From contig POSG01000014.1 of NCBI GenBank assembly GCA_003314535.1, forward strand, positions 1 through 64,000: 64,000 nucleotides of DNA, read 5' to 3'. The translations under genes and the position numbers were made by a program. Origin of the DNA: Geobacter sp. GTDB lineage: Bacteria > Desulfobacterota > Desulfuromonadia > Geobacterales > Geobacteraceae. Positions 44,347-54,140 of the stretch are shown piece by piece (position 1 is the first letter of the stretch; each line of letters begins with the position of its first letter). Below the pieces are notes generated by a model that was given only the letters and a program-made list of their open reading frames with translations, had not been told where the DNA came from and made no database searches.

Positions 44347-44398
44347 GCGTAGTCTCCTCTTGTCAAATGTTCAATGCGATGTGCAATTGCTTCCCTAG

Positions 44399-44426
44399 AC
44401 TATAAACAACAGCATGAAAAAATCAA
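44399..44426 (-). promoter_or_regulatory. promoter of the thioredoxin gene pair
   Basis: On the minus strand TTGATT (44426-44421) and TATAGT (44404-44399) are separated by 16 bases, about 53 bases before the trxA start. Confidence 0.6.
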
Positions 44427-44502
44427 GAATTTCCTTGCCGGCCGGTCCTGCCGTAAACCCATTGAAAGCCCGCCGAGCAATAGCCCGGGGGGCCCTCGCC
44501 AC

Positions 44503-45042
44503 TCAGGATCCGAGGGGATAGGACGCCTCCCGCCTATGGATGGCGCCTTTGGCGGAAAGTATGCTCGAATAGAGGTGAAACTCGTTCACGGGAATGGGCG
44601 GCGCCTGGAACAGCCCATGCTGTTCCAGGTAGGAGGCAACTCTGGCAGCGGGCATGTCCCGCAGGCGCGCAAGGGTAATGTGGGGGGAAAACGCTCTTCC
44701 TTCCGGTTCCAGGCCTGTCCTTACGAGCGCCCGCTCGACCTGGTCGTGAAGCTGAACGATCGATTCGCTCCTTTCCACCCCTACCCAGAGCACATGGGGT
44801 TCCCTTTTCGGCGGAAACCTTCCCACCCCGCGAAGGAGCATCCGGAAGGCAGGCGCCGAAACCGTGGCCAGTTCCTTCTTGATGCGCAGAAAAAGGGTTT
44901 CGTCCGCATCCCCGATGAACCTGAGCGTGAGATGCATCTGGGCCGGCTCGACCCATTTCACTCCGGGCAAGCCGCTGCATATTTTCGTGACGGATTCCTT
45001 GGCTGACTCTGTCAGATCTAGTGCGACAAACAAGCGATACAT
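44503..45042 (-). CDS. thpR: RNA 2',3'-cyclic phosphodiesterase (2H family)
   Basis: A 179-aa protein of the LigT/ThpR group that opens 2',3'-cyclic phosphate ends on RNA and can ligate tRNA halves in vitro. Both active-site H-x-T/S-x motifs are present: MHLTLRFIGD near residue 41 and HITLARLRD near residue 125. The N-terminus YRLFVALDL and the PHVLWVGVE strand agree. GGAGG is 10 bases before the ATG. No obvious operon partner. Confidence 0.93.
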   Translation of the reverse strand: MYRLFVALDLTESAKESVTKICSGLPGVKWVEPAQMHLTLRFIGDADETLFLRIKKELATVSAPAFRMLLRGVGRFPPKREPHVLWVGVERSESIVQLHDQVERALVRTGLEPEGRAFSPHITLARLRDMPAARVASYLEQHGLFQAPPIPVNEFHLYSSILSAKGAIHRREASYPLGS

Positions 45043-45194
45043 GGCTTCTGTCCTCCGTTTGCAGCTCTGTTTTCACCTAACTCCAGCGGTCCGCGGGAGC
45101 CTGTCGGCTGCCGGCCTCAAACGTTGGTGGTGACCATTCTGAGCTTCCGGCGGCTCACTGCAGAAGAAAATTCGGGACTATTCCAGGAAAAAGT

Positions 45195-45223
45195 TTGACT
45201 AACGCTCCGGTAAATGCTAAAAA
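45195..45223 (+). promoter_or_regulatory. candidate promoter of serS
   Basis: TTGACT (45195-45200) and TAAAAA (45218-45223) with a 17-base spacer, 38 bases before the serS ATG. The -10 box is weak. Confidence 0.4.
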
Positions 45224-45239
45224 ATATAGCTTTCTTTGA

Positions 45240-46529
<1,290 letters not shown>

Positions 46530-46535
46530 GATTCC

Positions 46536-46621
46536 GGAGGGATGGCCGAGTGGTTTAAGGCGGCGGTCTTGAAAACCGTTGAACGAAAGTTCCGTGGGTT
46601 CAAATCCTACTCCCTCCGCCA
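46536..46621 (+). tRNA. tRNA-Ser (anticodon TGA)
   Basis: An 86-base gene including encoded CCA. The acceptor arms GGAGGGA/TCCCTCC pair fully, the anticodon loop CTTGAAA carries TGA, and a long variable arm typical of tRNA-Ser is present, as is the GGTTCAAATCC T-arm. Located 6 bases after serS. Confidence 0.97.
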
Positions 46622-46629
46622 GAAAAGCC

Positions 46630-46715
46630 GTTTTAGGTTTTAAGTGTTACGTTTTGAGAAGAACCCATACTCTTTTCACTTGAAATTTAACGCCTGCAAA
46701 CGTAAAACCTAAAAC
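46630..46715. repeat. inverted repeat between the two tRNA-Ser genes
   Basis: GTTTTAGGTTTTA (46630-46642) is repeated exactly in inverse at 46703-46715, and related TTAGG/TTAAG/TGTTA words fill the flanks on both sides. The spacer is 60 bases. It may form a cruciform or RNA hairpin between the tRNAs, or be a dispersed repeat. Confidence 0.55.
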
Positions 46716-46740
46716 TTAACACCTAACAGCTGATTTTAAT

Positions 46741-46833
46741 GGAGAGATGGCCGAGTAGGTCGAAGGCGCTCGCCTGCTAAGCGAGTATACTGGGAAACCG
46801 GTATCGAGGGTTCGAATCCCTCTCTCTCCGCCA
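46741..46833 (+). tRNA. tRNA-Ser (anticodon GCT)
   Basis: A 93-base gene including CCA. Acceptor GGAGAGA/TCTCTCC pairs fully, the anticodon loop CTGCTAA carries GCT, and the long variable arm (about 20 bases, TATACTGGGAAACCGGTATC) is clear. The T-arm is GAGGGTTCGAATCCCTC. Confidence 0.97.
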
Positions 46834-46888
46834 CCAAAACGTGCACCAGGAATTTATCCCGCCCATCGAAGGCAGGGGTAAAAAAAGC

Positions 46889-46917
46889 TTGAATATTTTG
46901 GCTGTTTTTCAGATAAT
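46889..46917 (+). promoter_or_regulatory. candidate promoter of tRNA-Arg
   Basis: TTGAAT (46889-46894) and GATAAT (46912-46917) are separated by 17 bases, about 78 bases before the mature tRNA-Arg 5' end. Confidence 0.5.
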
Positions 46918-46994
46918 CATTCTTCCCTTACCGGGTGCGGGAAAGCAGTGAAACATTCCCGGCAGGTTAAACCTGAGGGAAAAACAAGGAACAC

Positions 46995-47071
46995 GCGCTT
47001 GTAGCTCAGCTGGATAGAGCAACGGACTACGAATCCGTAGGTCGGGAGTTCGAATCTCTCCAAGCGCGCCA
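46995..47071 (+). tRNA. tRNA-Arg (anticodon ACG)
   Basis: A 77-base gene including CCA. Acceptor GCGCTTG/CAAGCGC pairs fully, the D-arm is AGCTCAGCTGGATAGAGC, the anticodon loop CTACGAA carries ACG, and the T-arm is GGAGTTCGAATCTC. The ACG anticodon needs A-to-I editing by TadA to read CGU, CGC and CGA. Confidence 0.97.
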
Positions 47072-47076
47072 ATAAA

Positions 47077-47111
47077 AAAGGGGGGTTAGGTCATATGGCC
47101 TGGCCCCTTTG
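47077..47111 (+). terminator. probable terminator after tRNA-Arg
   Basis: AAAGGGG and CCCCTTT close an imperfect stem starting 6 bases after the tRNA, with an inner GGTCATATGGCC palindrome. The following T-tract is short. Confidence 0.5.
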
Positions 47112-47522
47112 TCGTTGCAGATTGCCTGCGGGGTCAATGAATACAAGAAATGCTCCGTTTTAATTCAAATATCTGCAAGCCTCATCGCCTGATGCTTGTG
47201 GTCCATTAAATATATTTTCCCTGCAGGTTTGGGTTTCCACAATTACCGATTCACACCAGCAATCAGGTTCCATCCTCAAAAGTGACGACCACTCCGACGT
47301 GTATCCACTATCTTTCATGATCTCTCACCACTTAGCGTTTGCCGCAAGTATGTGATATCCCGCAATGCCACTGCGCTCCCTGTGGTTGAATCCAGTTAAA
47401 GTAAATAATTGTTTAGCTAAACTTGAAATTCAACTAATTCTCTGGTTTATTAAATGATATGCAAGAGCATCGAATTGGTTAATCGAGCGGGACCCCATCA
47501 ATAGGCACGGAGGTTACGGAAA
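47112..47522. other. 410-bp intergenic region upstream of cstA
   Basis: No gene seen. It becomes AT-rich after 47390 and holds a perfect 12-bp palindrome GTTTAGCTAAAC at 47411-47422, then TTGAAA (47423-47428) with weak -10-like words TTTATT/TATTAA 17-19 bases on. The palindrome overlaps the probable promoter region of cstA and could be an operator. Confidence 0.45.
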
Positions 47523-49403
47523 ATGAATGCTCTGACTCTGGCGTTTGTATCATTATGCGTATTTGCGATCGCCTACCGGTTCTACGGCCTATTCATCGCG
47601 AATAAGGTGCTGGCCCTGCGGGCAGACCGTCCGACCCCGGCGGATACCTGTGCCGACGGCATCGACTACGTAAAAACCAACAAGTATGTTCTGTTCGGCC
47701 ACCACTTTGCCGCCATCGCCGCAGCAGGGCCGCTGCTCGGCCCGGTTCTGGCTGCGCAGTTCGGTTTCCTCCCCGGCGCCATCTGGATCATTATCGGCTG
47801 TGTCCTGGGCGGCGGCGTCCATGACATGGTCGTACTTTTCGCCTCCGCGCGCCACAAGGGCCAGAGTTTGGCCCGAATCGCCGAGAGCGAGGTCGGCAAG
47901 ACCGTCGGCATTGTCGCATCGTTTGCCTTCCTCTTCATCCTCATCCTCACTTTGGCCGGTCTCTCGATCGCTGTACTGAATGCGCTCTTCGAGAGCTTCT
48001 GGGGCGTCTTCGTCGTCGGCTCCACCATCCCCATAGCGATTTTCATGGGCATATGGATGCACAAGATCAGGCCCGGCGACATCAAGACAGCTAGTATTGT
48101 CGGCGTTGTGCTGCTGGCAGCCGCCGTTTATGTCGGCGGGGCCATAGAGCCGGGTTCAGCGCTTGCCCAGGCACTGAAACTCAGCAAACACCAGATCGCG
48201 TTGGCAATCCCCCTGTACGCATTTGCCGCTTCTGTCCTGCCGGTATGGTTCCTCCTGGCGCCGCGGGACTATCTTTCGACATACCTGAAGATTACGACCA
48301 TCGTCGCGCTGGCTGTTGGCATCGCATTTGTTCATCCCGAGCTTAAAATGGTGGCCGTGACGCAATTTGCCGGTGGAGGCGGCCCGGTTATCCCCGGCAA
48401 GGTATTTCCTTACGTTTTCATCACCATTGCCTGTGGAGCCATCTCCGGCTTCCACGCCATCATCGCTACAGGAACCACACCGAAAATGCTCGGCACCGAA
48501 AAGGACATCCTGTTTGTTGGCTACGGGGCAATGCTGGTGGAGGGCTTTGTTGCCATTATGGCTCTTATTGCCGCATGCGTTTTGATTCCTGCCGACTATT
48601 TCGCCATAAATTCCGCACCAGCCGCTTTTGCCAAGCTCGGAATGCCAACGGTCGAACTCAACCGGTTGGCCGCCGAGGTCCAGGAAAAGATACAGGGACG
48701 TCCGGGAGGCGCCGTCTCCCTGGCCGTAGGCATGGCCTACATTTTCGACTCGATCCCCCACATGAAACAGCTGATGAAGTACTGGTACCACTTTGCGATC
48801 ATGTTCGAGGCGGTCTTCATTCTTACTGCCGTGGATGCGGGTACGCGGGTTGGCAGATTCCTGTTGCAGGAGATGTTCGGCAAGGTGATTCCCCAGTTCA
48901 AACAGACGAACTGGGTGCCGGGCATCGTCATCACCGGCGGGCTGTTCAGTTTCGTCTGGGGTTATCTGGTTTATACCGGTGACATATCAACCATTTGGCC
49001 CCTCTTCGGCATGAGCAATCAGCTTCTGGCATCAAGCGCCCTGATCATCGTCACGACGATGCTGATCCGTATTGGAAAAGCGAGATACGCGTGGGTTACG
49101 GCAGCCCCCGGCATTTTTATGGCCTTCGTCACGATGTATGCGGGCTATCTGAACATCGTGACCATATACTTGCCCGGAAAGAAATATCTACTGGCGGGCC
49201 TTGCCACCATTGTCATGGCGATGATGATCATTGTTATAGCCGGTGCCTTCAAACGATGGAGCGAACTGCTTAAGGTCAGGGAGCGTGTCCGGGACATCTG
49301 GGGTGATAACGTAATTGCCCCGATGGAGGGCGAGGCCTGCGTGTTGCCCGCAAATCCCGAATTGAGCGCACAAGAGAGACGGGCCTCGGAAAAATGGGGA
49401 TAA
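47523..49403 (+). CDS. cstA: CstA/BtsT-family carbon starvation transporter
   Basis: A 626-aa inner-membrane protein with about 15 or more hydrophobic helices. Family members import peptides or pyruvate. CstA signature segments are present: FYGLFIANKVLALRADRPTPADTCADGIDYVKTNKYVLFGHHFAAIAAAGPLLGPVLAAQFG-type N-terminus (seen in parts), GCVLGGGVHDMVVLFASARHKGQSLA, GFHAIIATGTTPKM and LFGMSNQLLASSALI. The start follows GGAGG. The last bases overlap the open frame of the next gene, an FAH-type enzyme, so the two are probably co-expressed. Substrate here is not determined. Confidence 0.95.
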   Translation: MNALTLAFVSLCVFAIAYRFYGLFIANKVLALRADRPTPADTCADGIDYVKTNKYVLFGHHFAAIAAAGPLLGPVLAAQFGFLPGAIWIIIGCVLGGGVHDMVVLFASARHKGQSLARIAESEVGKTVGIVASFAFLFILILTLAGLSIAVLNALFESFWGVFVVGSTIPIAIFMGIWMHKIRPGDIKTASIVGVVLLAAAVYVGGAIEPGSALAQALKLSKHQIALAIPLYAFAASVLPVWFLLAPRDYLSTYLKITTIVALAVGIAFVHPELKMVAVTQFAGGGGPVIPGKVFPYVFITIACGAISGFHAIIATGTTPKMLGTEKDILFVGYGAMLVEGFVAIMALIAACVLIPADYFAINSAPAAFAKLGMPTVELNRLAAEVQEKIQGRPGGAVSLAVGMAYIFDSIPHMKQLMKYWYHFAIMFEAVFILTAVDAGTRVGRFLLQEMFGKVIPQFKQTNWVPGIVITGGLFSFVWGYLVYTGDISTIWPLFGMSNQLLASSALIIVTTMLIRIGKARYAWVTAAPGIFMAFVTMYAGYLNIVTIYLPGKKYLLAGLATIVMAMMIIVIAGAFKRWSELLKVRERVRDIWGDNVIAPMEGEACVLPANPELSAQERRASEKWG

Positions 49404-49408
49404 CAGTG

Positions 49409-50188
49409 ATGAAGATTATCAGATACCTGCATGAAGGCCACGTTAGCTACGGCATCGTCGATGAAAAGGGTGTCATTCCCTGTCACGGCACCCCTTTCAC
49501 CAGGCTTGTCCGCCAGCCTGATCTCATCAGCCTCGCCTCCGTGAAGCTTTTGCCGCCGGTCGATCCTCCGAACATTATCTGCCTCGGGCTCAACTACCGG
49601 GAGCATGCCATGGAGACCGGCCATACTCTGCCGGTCGAGCCCCTGGTCTTCATAAAGGCGACGACCGCACTGTGCGGCCCGGGAGACCCGATCATCCTGC
49701 CTGAGCAGTATCCCGATAACATCGACTACGAGGCTGAATTGGCCATCGTAATCGGCAAGATGGCCAGGAATGTTCCGGAAGATAAGGCTGACGAAGTTAT
49801 CCTCGGCTATACAGCCGCAAACGACGTATCAAACCGAGCTGTGCAGTTTACAGACGGCCAATGGGCGCGGGCGAAGAGCCATGACACCTTCTGCCCGGTC
49901 GGCCCCGCCATCGTCACCGGTCTGGACGCCGGCAATCTTGGCATTGTTTGCCGCTTGGATGGGGAGGTAATGCAGGCTTCCAACACCTCCGACTTGATTT
50001 TCCCGGTGCGACGGATTGTCTCGCACCTCTCCCGCTGCTTTACCCTTCTCCCCGGCACGCTTATTCTGACCGGCACACCTGGCGGCGTCGGCTTCATGCG
50101 AAAGCCTCCCGTCTACCTTCGCCCCGGGCAGGTCGTGGAAGTAGAAATCGAGGGTATCGGCACCCTGGCCAACCCGGTGGTTGGATGA
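49409..50188 (+). CDS. fumarylacetoacetate hydrolase-family protein
   Basis: A 259-aa member of the FAH/acylpyruvase group, which cleaves or tautomerises 2-oxo-acids such as acylpyruvates. Motifs: CLGLNYREHAMETG, PLVFIKATTALCGPGDPI, IDYEAELAIVIGK with metal-binding Glu residues, GYTAANDVSNRAVQ and the C-terminal LTGTPGGVGFMRKPPVYL. I prefer the ATG at 49409 (MKIIRYL), the usual family start; an ATG at 49394 would overlap cstA by 10 bases. Pairing with cstA suggests handling of a carbon compound imported by CstA, an inference. Confidence 0.88.
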   Translation: MKIIRYLHEGHVSYGIVDEKGVIPCHGTPFTRLVRQPDLISLASVKLLPPVDPPNIICLGLNYREHAMETGHTLPVEPLVFIKATTALCGPGDPIILPEQYPDNIDYEAELAIVIGKMARNVPEDKADEVILGYTAANDVSNRAVQFTDGQWARAKSHDTFCPVGPAIVTGLDAGNLGIVCRLDGEVMQASNTSDLIFPVRRIVSHLSRCFTLLPGTLILTGTPGGVGFMRKPPVYLRPGQVVEVEIEGIGTLANPVVG

Positions 50189-50400
50189 AAACCCCGCCAG
50201 TTGTGCCAGGGTGGATGGTTTCGAATACTACCGACCCTGGTCTCGTCTGAAATACCGTCAAAGTCCGAAGAGTGATGAGCAAGTTGGAAACGATCCTATC
50301 AACTCCTGTCTGTGGCGAATTGCGGAATATCCTCGCCAACACGCTTTTTCTGGTATAAGTATCTGGTAATCATGAATGTCAGAAGCAATAAGGACCAAAC

Positions 50401-51834
50401 GTGGACAGCGTGCTCTTGATCGCGGCGACCGGGGCCGCAGCAGTCATCTCTCTGCTGGCAGCGGGGCATGCCCTGCTGTGGAAAAGGGATCCGCGTTCCG
50501 CCCTCGGCTGGATCGTGGTAAGCCTCTACTTCCCGTTCATCGGCCCGTTCCTCTACTGGATGCTGGGAATAAACCGCATCATCCGCAAGGCGCGCCGCTG
50601 GCAGGAAACGGGCCGCCGCCTGCCGGGCAGGGAAGCCTTTCAAGCACTGAGACAATCGGAAGTTGTCCCGCTCCTCCCTGCCGAGGCCTCGCACCTTAAC
50701 GAATTGACCAGGCTGGTCGACAAGGTGGTGGCATCGCCCCTGACCGCGGGCAATCTGATAACCCCGCTCCCCAACGGCGACACGGCTTACCCGTCCATGC
50801 TGGACGCAATTGATCGAGCCACCACTTCCATACACCTGAGCACCTACATTTTCGACTCGGACCGGACCGGTCGGCGCTTTATTGACTCCTTGAAGGCTTC
50901 CGCAGAGAGGGGAGTGGAAGTGCGCGTCATGGTGGACGGCCTCGGCGAAAAATACTCCCTTCCCACAGCCCGCAGCTTGCTGAAAGGTTCCGGGGTGATG
51001 ATCCGACGTTTTCTCCCACTCCATCAGGGGGCAAACCTGAACCTGCGGAATCACAGGAAAATCCTGGTGATAGACGGAGCAGTAGGTTTCACGGGAGGCA
51101 TGAACATCGGCGGAAGGCATATGGTCGGGCACCCGGAAACGCGTTCCCCCGTGATGGATATGCATTTTCGGATCCAGGGACCGGCAGTGGAGGATCTGCA
51201 GAGGATTTTCCTGGAAGACTGGTACTTCGTATCCGGGCAGCACCTGGACGACTCGCGGTATTTCCCACTCCAGGCAGCTGCAGGAAACTCCATCGTCAGG
51301 GCAATCGGGGACGGCCCCGACAAGGACTTCCGCAAACTTCACTGGATCATAATGGGGGCGCTCTCCTGCGCTTCCCGTCATGTCCGCATCATGACACCCT
51401 ACTTCATTCCCGATCGGGCGATGATTTCGGCACTGGCGACCACGGCAATGCGTGGCATCGAAGTGACCCTGATTCTGCCCGGACGCAACAACCTCCCCCT
51501 GCTCCACTGGGCAGCCAGGGCCTACCTGTGGGAGCTTCTACAGTGCGGCATCCGGGTCTTCTACCAGCCGCCCCCCTTTGTCCATACCAAGCTTTTTCTG
51601 GTGGACGATCTCTGGTGCCTGATCGGGTCCGCGAACCTTGACGCCAGGAGCCTCAGGCTCAATTTCGAGCTGAACCTGGGAGTATACGACGAGCAATTCA
51701 GCAGCATGTTGCGGAAGCACTTCCGGGAATCGCTCGAACGCTCTCGTGAGGTGACGCTGGAGGAGATGGACGGGCGGCCGCTGGCGCAAAAACTCCGGGA
51801 CGGAGCGGCGAAATTGCTGTCACCTTATCTGTAG
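50401..51834 (+). CDS. cls: cardiolipin synthase, PLD family
   Basis: A 477-aa membrane enzyme that joins two phosphatidylglycerols into cardiolipin. Two N-terminal helices (about 4-25 and 34-57), then two HKD motifs: NHRKILVIDGAVGFTGGMNIG (about 217) and VHTKLFLVDDLWCLIGSANLD (about 393). A C-terminal Leu-rich amphipathic tail ends the protein. The start is a GTG preceded by AAGGA; no ATG fits better. It stands alone and converges on nhaA, with no clear terminator between them. Confidence 0.93.
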   Translation: MDSVLLIAATGAAAVISLLAAGHALLWKRDPRSALGWIVVSLYFPFIGPFLYWMLGINRIIRKARRWQETGRRLPGREAFQALRQSEVVPLLPAEASHLNELTRLVDKVVASPLTAGNLITPLPNGDTAYPSMLDAIDRATTSIHLSTYIFDSDRTGRRFIDSLKASAERGVEVRVMVDGLGEKYSLPTARSLLKGSGVMIRRFLPLHQGANLNLRNHRKILVIDGAVGFTGGMNIGGRHMVGHPETRSPVMDMHFRIQGPAVEDLQRIFLEDWYFVSGQHLDDSRYFPLQAAAGNSIVRAIGDGPDKDFRKLHWIIMGALSCASRHVRIMTPYFIPDRAMISALATTAMRGIEVTLILPGRNNLPLLHWAARAYLWELLQCGIRVFYQPPPFVHTKLFLVDDLWCLIGSANLDARSLRLNFELNLGVYDEQFSSMLRKHFRESLERSREVTLEEMDGRPLAQKLRDGAAKLLSPYL

Positions 51835-51879
51835 AGACCTCTCCCGGAATTGCCCCTGGAAGAGATGCAAAAGCGGGAG

Positions 51880-53028
51880 TCAGGGAATTCTCCTGATCTT
51901 CAGGGCTTTTGCCGTCATCCATGCCGCGAATGCCGCCGCGATGCTGAGCATTGCCCCCATCTTGGCCGCCCCCTGGACAACTTGATCCGTGAAAGCCTCG
52001 CCGGCAACGAAAAGGGCCACCGTAAAACCGATACCCGCGATTATTCCCGCCACCAGCAGCTCCCTGGTTCCCATGCCGTCCGGAAGGGGGAAACCCAGCA
52101 TCCTGCCGATTGATCCGAATGCAAAAATGCCCAGTGTCTTGCCAAGGACCAGCGACACCAGCACAAGCCAGGTGGCCGTGCCGACCCCTGAAAAGGCAAC
52201 ACCCGCGTTTGCCAGTCCGAACATGAACAGTCCGAAATCCACGGTGACCTTCCAGTCGTGCTCGAAGCGAGCCAGTGTCGAGCGGTCCCGGGGATCGGCT
52301 TCGAACAGGTGCCGGTTCTCGCGCCACGGGTGGGGCAGGAAGGGGACAATGAACACCAGGGCCAGGGCCGGATGCAGATGTGCCTCGTGGAGGCCGAACC
52401 AGCTTGCCGATCCCCCCAGGGCCAGATAGGGCCAGTAGCTTTTGACCCCCGATTTTCTCATAAGGAAAGCTGCCAGCATCCCCACGAGGGTCAAAAACAG
52501 CCACAGCGGAGCAACGGGCACGGTCGGGTCGGGGTAAAAAATCGCTATGATTGCCAGCCCGATGCCGTCGTCAGCTATTGCCAGGAGGAGAAGGAATGAG
52601 ATTACCGGGTGATTGTTGCCGAAGACGATCCTGGCCACCAGCCAGGCAAGCGCGATGTCGGTCGCCGTGGGGATTCCCCAACCATTGGCAAATGCAGGAG
52701 AACCGATGAAGTGGTTCAGCAGGAAGTATACCGCAACCGGGCCGAGAACTCCGCCGCAGGTCGACAGAAGGGGGTTGACAGCCTTGCGGACAGGGTTCAG
52801 GTCGCCGCCGGGAAGGAAACTCTGGGTGATCTCCACCGCGGCTATACCGAAGAAGAACACCATGAACAGCTCATTGGTGACAAAATGGAAACTGAAGGGC
52901 CCCAAAAAGTGGCCGTAGTCAAAGGCTTCATAGCCGGCGGGGGCCAGGTTGGCCCAGACGACAGCGAAAAGTACGCCCGCCATGAGCGGGATGGAAAACT
53001 CCCGCAGGAGATTGATTTTTTTCTTCAT
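51880..53028 (-). CDS. nhaA: Na+/H+ antiporter NhaA
   Basis: A 382-aa inner-membrane antiporter that exchanges sodium for protons. About 11-12 helices are visible. Family motifs: NELFMVFFFGIAAVEI, GWGIPTATDIALAW, and LLLLAIADDGIGLAIIAIFY with the paired Asp of the ion site. It starts 7 bases after the hsp20 stop without a strong Shine-Dalgarno, so it is probably translated from the same message as the small heat-shock gene. Confidence 0.95.
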   Translation of the reverse strand: MKKKINLLREFSIPLMAGVLFAVVWANLAPAGYEAFDYGHFLGPFSFHFVTNELFMVFFFGIAAVEITQSFLPGGDLNPVRKAVNPLLSTCGGVLGPVAVYFLLNHFIGSPAFANGWGIPTATDIALAWLVARIVFGNNHPVISFLLLLAIADDGIGLAIIAIFYPDPTVPVAPLWLFLTLVGMLAAFLMRKSGVKSYWPYLALGGSASWFGLHEAHLHPALALVFIVPFLPHPWRENRHLFEADPRDRSTLARFEHDWKVTVDFGLFMFGLANAGVAFSGVGTATWLVLVSLVLGKTLGIFAFGSIGRMLGFPLPDGMGTRELLVAGIIAGIGFTVALFVAGEAFTDQVVQGAAKMGAMLSIAAAFAAWMTAKALKIRRIP

Positions 53029-53035
53029 GCGAGAT

Positions 53036-53479
53036 TCACTCGACCTTGACTGTTATCGGACGAGGGATCTCATCGCTTTTCTTCGGCAGAACAATCGTCA
53101 ACACCCCCTTGTCACAGGCAGCGGAGGCTTTCTCCGGCTCAATTGTGTGGGGAAGTGAGAAGCTGCGCTGGAACGGGCCATAGCACCGTTCGATGCGGTG
53201 ATAGCTTTCATTGCCAACATCCGTGTCCTGCCTGCGCTCTCCCCGGATTGTCAGGGTGGTGTCCTCGATCTTCACCTCGATATCCTGCTGTTCCACCCCC
53301 GGGAGTTCCGCCCGGATCACCACCGATTCGCCTCTTTCGAATATATCAACCAGTGGCTGCCAGACCCCATCCCTGAGATCTTCGCCGGTCTCCCGGCTCC
53401 ATGCCAGATCAAGCAGCCTGCCCATCTGTTCCTGCATGCTGCGCAGTTCGCGCAGAGGACTGTACTTCACGATCGCCAT
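53036..53479 (-). CDS. Hsp20/alpha-crystallin-family small heat-shock protein
   Basis: A 147-aa chaperone that holds unfolding proteins. The N-terminal arm is short (about 40 residues). The alpha-crystallin domain (about 42-137) has WQPLVDIFERGESVVIRAELPGV, TLTIRGERR, FQRSFSLPHTIEPEKASA and the conserved A-x-x-x-x-G-V-L-T motif as CDKGVLTIVLPK; an I-x-I/V-like tail is PITVKV. GGGGAG precedes the ATG. It sits between a 58-aa gene and nhaA in one minus-strand unit. Confidence 0.95.
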   Translation of the reverse strand: MAIVKYSPLRELRSMQEQMGRLLDLAWSRETGEDLRDGVWQPLVDIFERGESVVIRAELPGVEQQDIEVKIEDTTLTIRGERRQDTDVGNESYHRIERCYGPFQRSFSLPHTIEPEKASAACDKGVLTIVLPKKSDEIPRPITVKVE

Positions 53480-53524
53480 CCGGTACCGCTCCCCTTCATC
53501 TCAGATCCCCGTTATTCAGGAAAT

Positions 53525-53701
53525 TTACTTCAGATGTTTTCCCTTCGGGATGCTGTGCTTGAGTTTTTTCGAACCGTCGTAGAGGGAATTTTTCGTCACG
53601 CCCCTTTTTTCCTTCAGATCTCTTTTGCCGTAATTATCCTCCACCAACACTTCAACTTCGTCAGCAAGCTTCTCAATCGATTCCTGTTCTTTGTTCGTCA
53701 T
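53525..53701 (-). CDS. 58-aa charged protein, unknown
   Basis: A short frame supported by AAAGGAG 8 bases before its ATG. The product begins MTNKEQESIEKLADEVEVLVEDN and is Lys-rich in its second half, ending SIPKGKHLK; the first half is likely one amphipathic helix. No family recognised. It lies 45 bases upstream of hsp20 on the same strand and is probably the first gene of the 58-aa-hsp20-nhaA unit, so a stress role is possible. Confidence 0.65.
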   Translation of the reverse strand: MTNKEQESIEKLADEVEVLVEDNYGKRDLKEKRGVTKNSLYDGSKKLKHSIPKGKHLK

Positions 53702-53951
53702 ATAGCATACTCCTTTGTTGAGAGCATCCGATCCAATGACAACCCATTGAAAAGAAAAAGCCGCCTTTTCTCACCCCCTTCACCTTTTACAAATGGAATG
53801 TTAGCAGACTTTGGAAGAGGGCGCAACCCGGCCGGATCAGTCGAGCACGGGAGATGCCGCCAAAGCAACCCCCTTGTATGTACTGCAGTTCTGGATTACT
53901 ATGCGCCAAAGAACGCTTTTTCCGGAAACAGGAAACGCGGAGGAGATCGTC

Positions 53952-54140
53952 ATGCTTGAATACAAGGTCGTAGAAGTGAGCACTGTGTCTGAGGATATCC
54001 TGGAGGAAGTGCTGAACGAATGGACCGCCAAGGGTTGGCGATACGACGGCATGCAGTTCGCCATGCGGGAATCCAGCAGGCGGCCGAGCATGGCCTTTGT
54101 GCTTTTTACCAGGGAAGCGGATAATGGGGGGGATGAATAG
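53952..54140 (+). CDS. DUF4177-like small protein
   Basis: A 62-aa protein: EYKVVEVSTV, then an LEEVLNEWTAKGWRYDGMQFAM helix-strand unit and a final MAFVLFTRE strand. This strand-helix-strand pattern with Gly-Trp matches small DUF4177 proteins of unknown function. AGGAG lies 6 bases before the ATG. Its TAG stop is immediately followed by the polA ATG with no gap, so it is translated together with DNA polymerase I. Confidence 0.75.
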   Translation: MLEYKVVEVSTVSEDILEEVLNEWTAKGWRYDGMQFAMRESSRRPSMAFVLFTREADNGGDE

